DNA of 64,000 nucleotides from Anaerolineae bacterium (GCA_022820665.1 JAJEFB010000016.1:46892-110891); one strand, 5' to 3'; shown: positions 31,954 to 41,012, counted from the first letter of the stretch. The notes: generated by a model from the letters alone, not told the origin. Numbers and translations are program-made.

Positions 31954-32877
31954 ATGGCTGAACACTATCTCGATGACAGCGTTACGCAACCTTTCTGGGA
32001 CAACTCCGTCACGCCGCGTCTGGTGATCGACCCGGGCGATACGGTGGTCATGGAATGCGCCGAGCCCGTCGGTCAAATAACGCCGGATTCAAGCGCCGAC
32101 GACCTGGCGAATCTCGATTTCGGCAAGGTGCATGCGCTCACCGGCTCGATCTACATCAATGGCGCGAAGGCGGGCGACGCGCTGGAAGTCGAGATTCTCG
32201 ATATGCGGCACAAAGGCTGGGGCTGGACCGGTCATATCCCCGGCTTCGGTCTGCTGCAAGAAGATTTTGACTATGCCTATATTCATCACTGGGAGCTGGA
32301 TGGCGAGAATTGCATCTTCGGACCTGGCGACATCGTTCTGCCCTTCGAGCCCTTCCCCGGTTGCGTCGGCGTGGCGCCGGCTGAAAGCGGACGCCTGGAT
32401 ACCGTCCCGCCGCGCTTCAATGGCGGTAATGTTGACATCCGCGATCTGGTGGTCGGTTCGACGTTTTGGCTACCGGTCCTGGCTGATGGCGCGCTCTTTT
32501 CCACGGGCGATTGCCACAGCGCGCAGGGACAGGGCGAAGTCAGCGGAACCGGTATCGAATCCCCGATGACCGTCGCCATGCGCTTCAACCTGCGGGAGGG
32601 TCTTTCCATCAAGGAATTGCAGATCCGCCGCCCCAGCCCCATGACGGCGGTCGACAGCGCGGGATATCACATCACCACCGCCCACGGTCCCGACCTGATG
32701 GAAAACGCCAAAAATGCCGTGCGCTACATGATCGAGTGGCTGGTGGCGAATTACGATCTTAGCGAGAGCCAAGCCTATTGCATCTGCAGTACCGCCGGGG
32801 ATCTCAAGATCAGCGAGATTGTCGACGTGCCCAACTGGATCGTCTCGATGCACATGCCGTTGAGCATATTTGGCTGA
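31954..32877 (+). CDS. Acetamidase/formamidase family protein (FmdA/AmdA-like)
   Basis: A 307-aa amidohydrolase. Family members hydrolyse formamide, acetamide or related short amides to ammonia and the acid. The matching blocks are the DNSVTPRLVIDPGDTVVMEC start and LTGSIYINGAKAGDALEVEI. GDCHSAQGQGEVSGTGIE holds conserved His and Glu. The late part has ITTAHGPDLMENAKNAVRYM. No signal peptide, so cytoplasmic. An AGGAGAAG site lies before the ATG. It fits a cell that also imports peptides and amines. Confidence 0.9.
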   Translation: MAEHYLDDSVTQPFWDNSVTPRLVIDPGDTVVMECAEPVGQITPDSSADDLANLDFGKVHALTGSIYINGAKAGDALEVEILDMRHKGWGWTGHIPGFGLLQEDFDYAYIHHWELDGENCIFGPGDIVLPFEPFPGCVGVAPAESGRLDTVPPRFNGGNVDIRDLVVGSTFWLPVLADGALFSTGDCHSAQGQGEVSGTGIESPMTVAMRFNLREGLSIKELQIRRPSPMTAVDSAGYHITTAHGPDLMENAKNAVRYMIEWLVANYDLSESQAYCICSTAGDLKISEIVDVPNWIVSMHMPLSIFG

Positions 32878-32889
32878 TGCAAATTGATT

Positions 32890-33309
32890 TTAGGAACTTG
32901 CGATTGAAGCGCGAGGCTTTTGAGCGACACGGGCGACTTTCTTGAGCTTCTTTATGCGCGCCTCGGCTTTGGCGAGCTTTTTCCGCAGCTTCTTTTTTCC
33001 ACGCTTCTTGCTTCTTTTGCCCGGTTTGCTTGCCAGTTGTTCTTGCGCAACCGAGAGTTCAGCCTTTGCGCGGCTCAATTCCGCTTCTGTCTCGGCCAGT
33101 CTGGCGCGCGCGCTTTCAAACTCGGATTCGCGCGCTTGCAAGTCGACCTGCCATTCATCCAGTTCCAGCGCGAGGGCTTGAAGTTGCTCACGTTCCCTGG
33201 CGAGCTTGTTGCGCTCGCGGGTGACCAAACCTTTCGCAGTCGCCAGGCGCTTCCTTTCCGCTTTAAGCGTCTCTATTGAAGAACTGGCTTGTCCCGCGTT
33301 CTCACTCAT
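32890..33309 (-). CDS. Hypothetical coiled-coil protein with basic C-terminus
   Basis: About 139 aa, almost entirely charged helix with heptad-like leucine/alanine spacing (LKAERKRLATAKGLVTRERN ... ETEAELSRAKAELSVAQEQL). A lysine/arginine block follows (KPGKRSKKRGKKKLRKKLAK). No family is recognised. It could bind nucleic acid through the basic tail or be a small structural protein. It converges with the amidase gene and ends 12 bp from it. The ATG at 33309 is used; a GTG at 33327 is an alternative. No clear ribosome-binding site is seen, which lowers confidence. Confidence 0.55.
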   Translation of the reverse strand: MSENAGQASSSIETLKAERKRLATAKGLVTRERNKLAREREQLQALALELDEWQVDLQARESEFESARARLAETEAELSRAKAELSVAQEQLASKPGKRSKKRGKKKLRKKLAKAEARIKKLKKVARVAQKPRASIASS

Positions 33310-33518
33310 AATTTGATCATCAATCACTTAAGTCAATTGCGTTTTGGGGAATTTGAAAATAACACAGATTGTTCCGGATCACAAATTTCTTAACAATTGG
33401 CTCGTCCAGACCGACACTGGCAAGTCAAAAGACGCAGCCATATGATTGACAGCGCCCGACGAGCCCATCCCGGCGTTATCGGGCGCCTTGTCGCGCGATT
33501 TGATAAAAGAGGCGTCCC

Positions 33519-34538
33519 ATGACAAAACGCGAACTGAGCATCGCCTTCCAGACGGACAAGCGAGCGCGTGAATATATTGATCTGGCGAAGCTGGTGAACG
33601 AATACAGCTTCGACGCCGTGACCGTCTATTGCGATGCGCCCTTCCACCCCAGCTACGCGCCCTTGCTGTTGATGGCGCCGCATATCAAAGGCGCCCGCGT
33701 CGGTCCGGCGGGAATCCCCCCGTCGCGCATGCACCCGCTCGATATCGCCGCTCAAACGGCGTTACTGGCGGATATCGCCGCGGGCGGCGTTTATCTGGGG
33801 CTGGTGCGCGGCGGCTGGCTAGAAGATCACGGGATTCGGGAACTCAGTCCGCCCATACAGGCGATGCGCGAAGCGATAGAGATCATCCGCAAAACGCTGG
33901 CGGGGGAATCCGCCGGCTATGCCGGGCAGGTTTACCGGATCGCCGACCATGTGCGCGCGCCCTATCCCTTGCCGCAAGCGAAGATCCCCTTGCAAATTGG
34001 CACCTGGGGGGAAAAGCTGGCCGCCCTGGCCGGCGAAGTCGCTGACGAAGTCAAAATCGGTGGTTCTGCCAACCCCGACGTGATCTCCGTGATCGCCGAC
34101 GCCATCGCTGTGGGCGAAGCGCGCGTCGGACGCCCGAAGGGCACGGTCAAGATAGTCATTGGCGCGGTTTCGGTGATCGATGAGGACCGCGAACTCGCGC
34201 GCTGGGTAGCCCGCAAATCGGTAGCGTTGTATATGCCGATTGTCTCAAAACTGGATCCCACGCTGGAGATCGACCCTGAACTGATGGCGACTGTGCAAGC
34301 GCATGTCAATGCCGGCGACTCGGATGCGGCCGCTCGGCTTATACCGGACGATATCCTGGATCGCTTCATCTTTGCCGGCGACGCGGACGATATCATCAAG
34401 CAATGCGAAAGACTCTATGAGGCGGGCGCGGGGCGGATCGAACTGGGGACGCCGCACGGCGCGCGCGCAGCCGCAACCGGCATCCATCTCATCGGGCAGC
34501 GGATCATACCCGCTCTCGGAGGTTATCTGTCGTCTTAA
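33519..34538 (+). CDS. LLM class flavin-dependent oxidoreductase
   Basis: A 339-aa TIM-barrel flavin enzyme. It shares with methylene-H4MPT reductase-like proteins the start RELSIAFQTDKRAREYIDLAKLV, the strand AGGVYLGLVRGGWLEDHGI, the IPLQIGTWGEKLAALAGEVADEVKIGGSANPDV block and a late EAGAGRIELGTPHG. It is the second such enzyme here (the other is at 17080-18078) but they are not close copies. AGAGG precedes the ATG. Substrate and flavin (FMN or F420) are not determined. Confidence 0.88.
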   Translation: MTKRELSIAFQTDKRAREYIDLAKLVNEYSFDAVTVYCDAPFHPSYAPLLLMAPHIKGARVGPAGIPPSRMHPLDIAAQTALLADIAAGGVYLGLVRGGWLEDHGIRELSPPIQAMREAIEIIRKTLAGESAGYAGQVYRIADHVRAPYPLPQAKIPLQIGTWGEKLAALAGEVADEVKIGGSANPDVISVIADAIAVGEARVGRPKGTVKIVIGAVSVIDEDRELARWVARKSVALYMPIVSKLDPTLEIDPELMATVQAHVNAGDSDAAARLIPDDILDRFIFAGDADDIIKQCERLYEAGAGRIELGTPHGARAAATGIHLIGQRIIPALGGYLSS

Positions 34539-34596
34539 CGCTGGACCGGCAGCCGTCCGGCCCGAAGCGGATTTACTCCGCTGCCCGGTTCGCTCG

Positions 34597-34625
34597 TTGC
34601 CCTGTAGCCTCTCTCTCGTTATACT
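34597..34625 (+). promoter_or_regulatory. Promoter of branched-chain amino-acid importer operon
   Basis: TTGCCC (34597-34602), 17-base spacer, TATACT (34620-34625; five of six consensus bases). Predicted start near 34632, about 40 bases before the binding-protein ATG at 34673. Confidence 0.5.
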
Positions 34626-34672
34626 ATTCGCTGCCGCTTGGCAAACAGAAAATGATAGAAGGGAAAACCGCA

Positions 34673-35875
34673 ATGATCAGAAAATGTCTGCTAATGACCC
34701 TTGTTGTCATGCTGACGGTCAGCTTGGGCGCTAACGCCGCTGCCCAGGATGATATGGAAACCTATGTGCTTGGCGTCGTCTTGCCGTTTTCCGGCAATCT
34801 CGGCACCTTCGGCCAGGACTTCGCGCGCGGCGTAGAGTTGGCGGTATCGCAGGTCAATGCCGAGCTGGAGGCGGCCGGTCGACCAATCCGCTTCGAGATT
34901 GCCAGCGCTGACACCGAGAATACGCCGGAAGGCGCCGCCCGCGCCCTGCAGACCGTTGTTCAGACCACCGGCGCGCAAGTCTCTGTGGGTCCTTTGACTA
35001 CCAGCGAGGTGCTGGGCGCCAAGCAATTCGCCGATGAAAACGGTATCGTCATTGTTGCGCCGGCTTCCAGCGGCGCGGCCGGCGCGATCCCGGGCGACAA
35101 TATCTATCGCGTAATCTATCCGCCCGATGTCTTCGCTTCCAAAGCCTACGCCAATATCGCCCTCGAACGGGGCCACGAGAACATGGTTGTGCTGCATCTC
35201 GACGATCCCTTCGGCAATGGCATGAACGAAGGTTTCACCGCCAACTTCCAGGCGGGCGGCGGTGGCGAGGTCGCGTCCTTCGCTTATACGCCGGGCGCCA
35301 CCGAGCTGTCCAGTGAAGCCGCCGCAGTCAGCGCCGCGCTCGCCGGTTTCGGTGATAATGCCGGCTTCTTCTGCGTCTGCTTCCTTTCCGGCGCGCAAGC
35401 CTTCCTGCAAGTCGCGCAGATTGACCCGATCTTGACATCAGTGCAGTGGATGGGCAACGAAGCGATGACCGCGGCTGAAATCCTGGCGGATAGCGGCCAT
35501 GCCCAAACGCTCGCTAATGCCGACTTCATCACCGTATCCTTCTCCAGCGAGTCGACGCCGCTGACGCAGATCTTCATTGACGACTTCACGGCTATGTTCG
35601 ACAAAGAGCCGGGCATCTTCACCAATTACGCCTTTGACGCGGCAAATATCGCCATGCTGACTATGCTGGCTGCCGGCAACGATGGCGCCGCCGTAAAGTC
35701 CATGTTGCCCTTCATCGCCAACCATTATATCGGCACGGCTGTACAAGCCTTCCTTGACGAGAACGGCGATCAGGCGATTGCCAGCTACGGTCTCTACATG
35801 GTGAGCGACGATCTGTCGGCTTTTGACGAAGTCGGCGCTTACAACGGAAACACCGACACCATCACTTACAATTGA
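34673..35875 (+). CDS. Branched-chain amino-acid type ABC substrate-binding protein (LivJ/LivK-like)
   Basis: A 400-aa type-I periplasmic-binding fold protein. A Sec signal peptide (RKCLLMTLVVMLTVSLGANAAAQ) precedes the mature start YVLGVVLPFSGNLGTFGQDFARGVELAV, a typical HAAT-family opening. SVGPLTTSEVLGAKQFADENGIVIVAPAS and later DDPFGNGMNEGF are also family-like. The ATG at 34673 has AAGGGA eight bases upstream; 34652 is less likely. It leads a complete five-gene importer. Ligands of the family include Leu/Ile/Val, amides and aromatic compounds, so specificity is open. Confidence 0.92.
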   Translation: MIRKCLLMTLVVMLTVSLGANAAAQDDMETYVLGVVLPFSGNLGTFGQDFARGVELAVSQVNAELEAAGRPIRFEIASADTENTPEGAARALQTVVQTTGAQVSVGPLTTSEVLGAKQFADENGIVIVAPASSGAAGAIPGDNIYRVIYPPDVFASKAYANIALERGHENMVVLHLDDPFGNGMNEGFTANFQAGGGGEVASFAYTPGATELSSEAAAVSAALAGFGDNAGFFCVCFLSGAQAFLQVAQIDPILTSVQWMGNEAMTAAEILADSGHAQTLANADFITVSFSSESTPLTQIFIDDFTAMFDKEPGIFTNYAFDAANIAMLTMLAAGNDGAAVKSMLPFIANHYIGTAVQAFLDENGDQAIASYGLYMVSDDLSAFDEVGAYNGNTDTITYN

Positions 35876-35907
35876 TCGGCTGATCGGTTTATCCTGAATT
35901 CGGACAG

Positions 35908-35982
35908 CGCTCCTCCCGGAGGCATCCGGGAGGGAATCACTAAGCGTTACAAGTCTCCCCCCATCGTGGGATGAGGTTAGGG
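35908..35982. repeat. Palindromic repeats between binding protein and LivH-like permease
   Basis: CCTCCCGGA (35912-35920) and TCCGGGAGG (35925-35933) form a 9-bp stem with a 4-base loop. A CCCCCCATCGTGGGATGAGG segment follows and runs into the permease start. The stem is GC-rich but not followed by a T-run, so an mRNA-stabilising or attenuating hairpin is more likely than a terminator. Confidence 0.6.
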
Positions 35983-36903
35983 ATGCCCACTGCTCTTTTG
36001 GTGACCTCCGTCGTCAATACCATTCAAATCGGCAGTCTCTACGCCTTGATGGCGCTGGGCATTACCTTGACCTTCAGCGTCATCCGTTTGCCGAACTTCG
36101 CCCATGCCGAATATGTGACGGTTGGCGCTTTCGCGGCGCTGATCGTCTCGCTTTCGGGCGAGGTCAATCCTATTGTTATCATGGCAGCCGCTTTCGTCGT
36201 CGGCGCCCTGGTCGCCCTGGTCAGCCACCTTGTCGTGTTCAAGCCCTTGGAAGGGCGTAATGTATCCCTTTATACGTTAATTCTGTCCTCCTTCGCCGTC
36301 GGGCTTATCCTGCGCTATATCCTTTTCATGATCGCCGATAGCTTCAATCTCTTTGACACCCGCATTCGTATTCCGCTGCAGATCATCTACCGTGAAGGCG
36401 CGCTCATCTTGACAAATGTCTTCGCCTGGGTGGCGCCGACGAGTATCGCCCTCGTGCTTCTTCTGACTTTGCTGCTTAATGGGACGCCGCTGGGCCGCGA
36501 GATGCGCGCCCTGGCCAACAACATCAGTCTGGCGCGCGTCATCGGCATACCGGTCGAGCGGGTGAAGAACTACACCTGGATTTTGGTCGGCGGCTTGGCG
36601 GGAGTGGCGGGCGCGCTTTGGGGTTTGCAAACGGCGGTCAGTCCGCTCATGGGTTGGGTCGCGATCCTGTCCGTTTTCGCAGCCGCCATCCTCGGGGGTC
36701 TGTCAAGTTTTTCCGGCACCATTCTCGGCGCTTATGTCGTGGCTTTCTCGGAAAATACGGTGATGCTTTTTCTCAATTTCAACTTCGGCGTTGATCTCGC
36801 TTACAAGCCGGCTATCCCCTTCTTCATCATCATTGTGGTTCTGCTCATTCGTCCCCAGGGCTTTACGGAACTTTTCAACCGGAGCCGAGACTTGCAGCGA
36901 TGA
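35983..36903 (+). CDS. Branched-chain amino-acid ABC permease (LivH-like)
   Basis: A 306-aa membrane protein with about eight helices. NTIQIGSLYALMALGITLTFSVIRLPNFAHAEYVT and the GREMRALANNISLARVIGIPVERVK loop are diagnostic of LivH. The ATG at 35983 has GAGG in the repeat tail upstream; an ATG at 35971 is possible. It overlaps the next permease by four bases. Confidence 0.92.
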   Translation: MPTALLVTSVVNTIQIGSLYALMALGITLTFSVIRLPNFAHAEYVTVGAFAALIVSLSGEVNPIVIMAAAFVVGALVALVSHLVVFKPLEGRNVSLYTLILSSFAVGLILRYILFMIADSFNLFDTRIRIPLQIIYREGALILTNVFAWVAPTSIALVLLLTLLLNGTPLGREMRALANNISLARVIGIPVERVKNYTWILVGGLAGVAGALWGLQTAVSPLMGWVAILSVFAAAILGGLSSFSGTILGAYVVAFSENTVMLFLNFNFGVDLAYKPAIPFFIIIVVLLIRPQGFTELFNRSRDLQR

Positions 36904-37955
36904 TAAACATCGACATCGGCGCAACCGCCGTCGCCGTTTTGACGCTTTTTGGCATCTACTCCTTGATGGCCATCAGCCTCAATCTGGAATATGGCGTGGC
37001 CGGCGTACCCAATTTCGGGCAAGCGCTCTTTGTCTCAATCGGCGCTTATGTCGCGGGCCTCACCTACACGCGCTTGCTGCCACTGCTGGCGGGCGAGGGT
37101 GTCATACACCCTTGCCGCGGAACCATGGGCCAGGCGCTGCAGTTGCGCTCGGAGATCATGGCGACGCAACCTGTGGCTGGTTTTATCAACCTCGGTTTCA
37201 CGTTTCTTTTCGCCGCGGTAGTGGCCGGTCTGGTTGGTTTTGCCGTCTCGTATGTGACGCTGCGCCTGAAAGAAGAGTGGTTCCTGGCGCTGGTTCTGCT
37301 GGTCGGCGGCGAGATCGTACGCATCGTCGTGCGCGGCGCGGACGACCTGATCTGCTCGCATAACGGCATTTCCGGCGTGGCGCAGCCCTTCTATTTTCTG
37401 GATGACCCGCGCGCCAGCGCCGTCTTGTTCATGTCCCTGGCGCTGGTCCTGGCCGCGCTCGCTTATTTTTACAGTCAGCGCCTGGTTCATTCGCCCTTTG
37501 GGCGCATGTTGAAGGGCTTGCGCGAAAACGAAGACGTGACACGGAGCCTGGGCAAAGGCATTTCCTTGGCGCGGGCGCAGATCATGTTGATCGGCTCGGT
37601 GATCGCCGCGGCAGGGGGCGTGCTATTCGCCTTGAATACCGGTTTTGTCAATACAAACGACTACGTGGTGACCTTGACCCTGGACGTTTGGGTGATGGTG
37701 GTGCTGGGCGGCGTGGGCAATAACCGCGGCGCTCTTCTGGGCGCGCTGCTGATCGCCATTATGGATCGCATTACGCAGATCGCCGCGATCGCCTTGAATA
37801 TGAGCGGTTCGCCGATCGAATTCAATTATGCGCGCTTCATCCTTTTTGGCGTCATTTTGCTGCTGATGCTGCGTTATCGTCCACAAGGACTGCTGCCGGA
37901 ATCGCCGCTGACGACGGATGCGCATGAGATACTTCGGCGGGTAAGGGGACGATAA
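36900..37955 (+). CDS. Branched-chain amino-acid ABC permease (LivM-like)
   Basis: A 351-aa membrane subunit. Segments LMAISLNLEYGVAGVPNFGQALFVSIGAYVAG and FGRMLKGLRENEDVTRSLGKGISLARAQIMLIGSVIAAAGG are typical of LivM. The ATG overlaps the LivH stop (ATGA). The ATPase genes do not follow directly: a GNAT acetyltransferase gene is inserted before them. Confidence 0.92.
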   Translation: MINIDIGATAVAVLTLFGIYSLMAISLNLEYGVAGVPNFGQALFVSIGAYVAGLTYTRLLPLLAGEGVIHPCRGTMGQALQLRSEIMATQPVAGFINLGFTFLFAAVVAGLVGFAVSYVTLRLKEEWFLALVLLVGGEIVRIVVRGADDLICSHNGISGVAQPFYFLDDPRASAVLFMSLALVLAALAYFYSQRLVHSPFGRMLKGLRENEDVTRSLGKGISLARAQIMLIGSVIAAAGGVLFALNTGFVNTNDYVVTLTLDVWVMVVLGGVGNNRGALLGALLIAIMDRITQIAAIALNMSGSPIEFNYARFILFGVILLLMLRYRPQGLLPESPLTTDAHEILRRVRGR

Positions 37956-37985
37956 TGCGGTTCTTGCCAAAGGGGACATAGAGCC

Positions 37986-38522
37986 ATGCGCCTGGATATC
38001 ATAGCGACGGCGCGGCTGAGCGCTGAAGAAGCGGGGGCGCTTCGAGCATTGACAGCGGCGGTGTATCCGCCTACGCCGTGCGCCGATACAGCGAATACGG
38101 GGCGAGAGTGGGCGCCTACACAATGGAGCATCATGATACGGGATGCGGATCAGCAACTTGTTTCTCATGTCGGCGTCTTGACGCGACTTTGCTTATGCGA
38201 CGACAAAGAGATCCTGATCGGCGGGATCGGCGGAGTAAAAACACACCCGTCGCAACGCGGCAAAGGTTATGCCGGGGCAGGGCTAGGCCGGGCGATCGAA
38301 TTCCTGCAAGGAGAAATGGAGGTCGATATATCGCTCCTGTTTTGCGGTCCGCGAATGCGGAGCTACTATCGGCGCTTTGGCTTTGGCGCTTTCGCCGGGG
38401 ATACCTTTGTGCGGCAAGACGGCGCAAAGATCTTGATCCCGCGGGACGAGGTCATGGTGATGCCGACCATGAAACCGTTGTCGCAGTGCGCGGCGCTGGA
38501 TTTATGCGGTCTTCCCTGGTGA
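37986..38522 (+). CDS. GNAT family N-acetyltransferase
   Basis: A 178-aa acyltransferase. The acetyl-CoA signature is THPSQRGKGYAGAGLGRAIEFL (R-G-K-G-Y-A-G at about residues 83-90), preceded by the beta-strand LIGGIGGVKT. A C-terminal MRSYYRRFGFG segment is common in GNATs. AAGGGGAC lies just before the ATG. It is between LivM and LivG, 30 bp after the former and 47 bp before the latter, so it is probably co-transcribed although it is not a transport gene. Substrate (small amine or protein N-terminus) is unknown. Confidence 0.88.
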   Translation: MRLDIIATARLSAEEAGALRALTAAVYPPTPCADTANTGREWAPTQWSIMIRDADQQLVSHVGVLTRLCLCDDKEILIGGIGGVKTHPSQRGKGYAGAGLGRAIEFLQGEMEVDISLLFCGPRMRSYYRRFGFGAFAGDTFVRQDGAKILIPRDEVMVMPTMKPLSQCAALDLCGLPW

Positions 38523-38569
38523 TCCCGGCAAGTTTGCGCCCCCGGTCCAGAGCATAGAAAAGGTGGTTG

Positions 38570-39325
38570 ATGCCCCTGCTTGAGCTTAAAGGCGTCCGCA
38601 AGGATTATGGCGGCTTGCGCGCTGTGGACGATGTCTCGCTGCATGTGCCCGAGGGCGCCATCATCGGCTTGATCGGTCCCAACGGCTCCGGCAAGAGCAC
38701 CTTGATCAATCTAATCGCCGGAACGACCGATCTCAGCGCCGGGCGCATCGTCTTTGACGGCGACGACATCAGCGACTACTCGTCCGATCAGGTCTTTCGG
38801 CGGGGCATTGCCCGCGGCTATCAAGAACCGTCGCTGTATTTCAAGATGACCGCTCTCGACAACGCACTGCTGCCAGTTAAGGGGCAGCGCGGCGAAGATC
38901 CCTGGTACGCGCCCTGGCGGAGGCGCTGGCAGGCGCAAGAAGAGAATCATGCGCGTTCGGCGATTGATGTCCTGGAACAAGTGCGTCTGTTGCAGCATTA
39001 CGACACCCTGGCATCGGATTTGTCGGGCGGGCAGATGAAGCTGTTGGAGATCGCGCGGGCTTTGATGGGCGAGCCCAAACTGCTGCTGCTGGATGAGCCG
39101 ACGGCGGGCGTGGCGCCCAAGCTGGCTTATGAGATCTTCCAGCAGATCGGCCGCTTGCGCGACGATCATGGCATCACCTTTTTGATCGTCGAACACCGGC
39201 TGGAGATCCTTTTTGACTTCGTCGACTATGTCTACGTGATGCACCTGGGCAACCTGCTGGCAGAGGGCAGCGCCGACGATATCGCCAAGCACGCCACGGT
39301 GCGCGAGGTCTATTTTGGCGAGTGA
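38570..39325 (+). CDS. Branched-chain amino-acid ABC ATPase (LivG-like)
   Basis: A 251-aa ATPase. Walker A is GPNGSGKST (about residues 36-44), the signature LSGGQMKLLEIARAL and Walker B LLLLDEPTAGVAP, with the H-loop IVEHRLEIL. The long insertion between Walker A and signature (ISDYSSDQVFRRGIARGYQE) is usual for LivG. The ATG at 38570 is preferred over the TTG at 38567; AGGTGG lies upstream. It is paired with the LivF-like ATPase eight bases downstream. Confidence 0.93.
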   Translation: MPLLELKGVRKDYGGLRAVDDVSLHVPEGAIIGLIGPNGSGKSTLINLIAGTTDLSAGRIVFDGDDISDYSSDQVFRRGIARGYQEPSLYFKMTALDNALLPVKGQRGEDPWYAPWRRRWQAQEENHARSAIDVLEQVRLLQHYDTLASDLSGGQMKLLEIARALMGEPKLLLLDEPTAGVAPKLAYEIFQQIGRLRDDHGITFLIVEHRLEILFDFVDYVYVMHLGNLLAEGSADDIAKHATVREVYFGE

Positions 39326-39332
39326 GCCCGTC

Positions 39333-40061
39333 ATGATAAAAGTCGATTCCCTGACCGCCGGTTACGGCAAACTGGAGATCTTGCAAGAGCTCAGTCTGGC
39401 TTTCGCTGAAGGGCAATTTAGCGCTTTGTTAGGACCGAACGGCTCCGGCAAGAGCACGCTGATGAAAGCGATCATGGGCATCAACACTATCTTCGGCGGT
39501 TCGATACAACTGGACGGACGCGAACTGGTCGGGCTGCGCACCGAAGATATCTCCAAGTTGGGCATCGCCTATGTGCCGCAGCGCGAGAACATCTTCACCG
39601 AAATGACGGTGCTGGAAAACTTGCAGTTGGGCTTGCGCGCCTTGCCGCGCGAGCAGCGGCAAGACGCCCTGGAGGAGCTATTGAAGCTTTTTCCCATTTT
39701 GGGACGCCGCGAGTCGCAGAAAGCAGGACTGCTCAGCGGCGGCGAGCATCAGATGCTGGCGATCGCCATCGCCTGGCTCAGCCGACCATCGATCATGCTG
39801 CTGGACGAGCCAAGCGCCGGTTTGGCGCCAGCCATCGCGGGCGATGTCTTCCGCGTCTTGCAGGACCTGCGTCGGCAGGGCATTACGCTGGTGGTGGTGG
39901 AGCAGAACGCGCGGCGCGTCTTGCAGTATTGCGATTATGCCTTTGTCTTGCGCGAAGGTCGCCTGGCCTTCGAGGGCAGCGCGGAGGACTGCCTCAATGA
40001 CGAGGAGACGATCAAAGGCTATCTGGGCGTGCATGAAGGGGCAGTGTCTACAAGCCCTTGA
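39333..40061 (+). CDS. Branched-chain amino-acid ABC ATPase (LivF-like)
   Basis: A 242-aa ATPase with Walker A GPNGSGKST, signature LLSGGEHQMLAIA, Walker B IMLLDEPSAGLAP and the H-loop position in VVEQNARRVL. The typical LivF segment IAYVPQRENIFTEMTVLENL is present. The H-loop His reads Gln, as is normal in LivF. The TTG at 39315 is an alternative start inside LivG. It completes the importer and converges with the thioesterase gene, whose stop lies 14 bases inside this gene's 3' end. Confidence 0.92.
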   Translation: MIKVDSLTAGYGKLEILQELSLAFAEGQFSALLGPNGSGKSTLMKAIMGINTIFGGSIQLDGRELVGLRTEDISKLGIAYVPQRENIFTEMTVLENLQLGLRALPREQRQDALEELLKLFPILGRRESQKAGLLSGGEHQMLAIAIAWLSRPSIMLLDEPSAGLAPAIAGDVFRVLQDLRRQGITLVVVEQNARRVLQYCDYAFVLREGRLAFEGSAEDCLNDEETIKGYLGVHEGAVSTSP

Positions 40062-40494
40062 CCAGCAGCGCTTCCATCGCCCGGCGCAACTCCCCCGCGA
40101 TGGGCGCCGGCTGCCGCGTCAGCCGATCCACGAAGACATGCACAAAGTAACCGACCGCCGCCGGCTGCTCATCGCCCGGCTTGAAGATGCCGATCTCGTA
40201 GCGCACGCTGGAATTGCCGAGTTTGGCGACGCGCAGGCAAGCGTCTACGGCATCGGGAAATTGAATCGGCTTGAGGAACTGGCAATGCGTCTCGACGGCG
40301 AAGCCGACGGAGTCGCCGCCGCTGAAATCCAGACCGCCGGCCTCCATCAGATAGCCGTTGATGACGGTATCGAAGAACTCGTAATAGATAACGTTGTTGA
40401 TGTGGTGATAGACATCGTTGTCGCGCCAGCGAGTGGGGATCTGCCGCAGGTGCGTATAGCGCCCCCGTCGTTCGTCTTTCGGGTTCATTTGCAC
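40048..40494 (-). CDS. Acyl-CoA thioesterase (4-hydroxybenzoyl-CoA thioesterase-like, hotdog fold)
   Basis: A 148-aa hotdog-fold enzyme. The motif PTRWRDNDVYHHINNVIYYEFFDT carries the conserved Asp and the H-(I)NN pattern of the 4HBT family (YbgC type), which hydrolyse acyl-CoA thioesters. A late VGYFVHVFVDR strand is usual. A GTG at 40494 has AGGTGAG five bases upstream; the ATG two codons later (40488) is an alternative. It is convergent with the importer operon and overlaps the LivF-like gene by 14 bases. Confidence 0.88.
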   Translation of the reverse strand: MQMNPKDERRGRYTHLRQIPTRWRDNDVYHHINNVIYYEFFDTVINGYLMEAGGLDFSGGDSVGFAVETHCQFLKPIQFPDAVDACLRVAKLGNSSVRYEIGIFKPGDEQPAAVGYFVHVFVDRLTRQPAPIAGELRRAMEALLVKGL

Positions 40495-40513
40495 AACGTC
40501 TCACCTGAAGGAT

Positions 40514-40579
40514 GTAGGGGCGACATAGCATGTCGCCCGCATTCCCGCGCCATCCAGCGGGCGATTGATCGCCCCAGCC
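40514..40579. repeat. GTAGGGGCGAC-family palindromes
   Basis: GGGGCGACAT-AGC-ATGTCGCCC at 40514-40537 and GGGCGATTGATCGCCC at about 40559-40576 lie between the thioesterase start and the MsrB stop. They match the repeat family at 293-388 and 61371-61395. Confidence 0.55.
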
Positions 40580-40589
40580 TGTCCTCGCC

Positions 40590-41012
40590 TCATCTCACTT
40601 TGGGGACAGGGGCGCCCTCTTCCTTGAGATCCAGCGCCAGGGAATTGATACAGTAGCGCAAGCCGGTCTTGTCGCGCGGTCCGTCATCGAAGACGTGGCC
40701 GAGGTGCGAATCGCAACGGCTGCAGACGGCTTCGACGCGGCGCATCCCGTGGCTGCGGTCTTCGCGTAAGCCGACATTGCCTTCGTCGACGACGTCCCAG
40801 AAACTGGGCCAGCCGCTGAAGGAATTGTACTTGGTATCCGAGGAGAACAATGCCTGCCCGCATGCCGCGCAGGCATAGACGCCCTCGGCTTTGGAGTTGA
40901 CGTATTCGCCGGTGAAGGGACGCTCTGTCGCTTGTTGGCGCAGGACCGCGTACTGTTCCGGGCTCAGTTCCCGGCGCCATTCCTCGTCCGACTTGATGAT
41001 TTTCTCGCTCAT
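40590..41012 (-). CDS. msrB: Peptide-methionine (R)-S-oxide reductase
   Basis: A 140-aa MsrB repairing methionine R-sulfoxide in proteins or free. Two zinc CxxC motifs are seen (CAAC and CSRC). The catalytic Cys lies in LRYCINSLAL and the substrate pocket in NSFSGWPSF with the conserved Trp. The start at 41012 has AAAGGA ten bases upstream; longer in-frame extensions upstream are not needed. Cytoplasmic, with no signal peptide. It is divergent from the large methyltransferase gene. Confidence 0.95.
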   Translation of the reverse strand: MSEKIIKSDEEWRRELSPEQYAVLRQQATERPFTGEYVNSKAEGVYACAACGQALFSSDTKYNSFSGWPSFWDVVDEGNVGLREDRSHGMRRVEAVCSRCDSHLGHVFDDGPRDKTGLRYCINSLALDLKEEGAPVPKVR

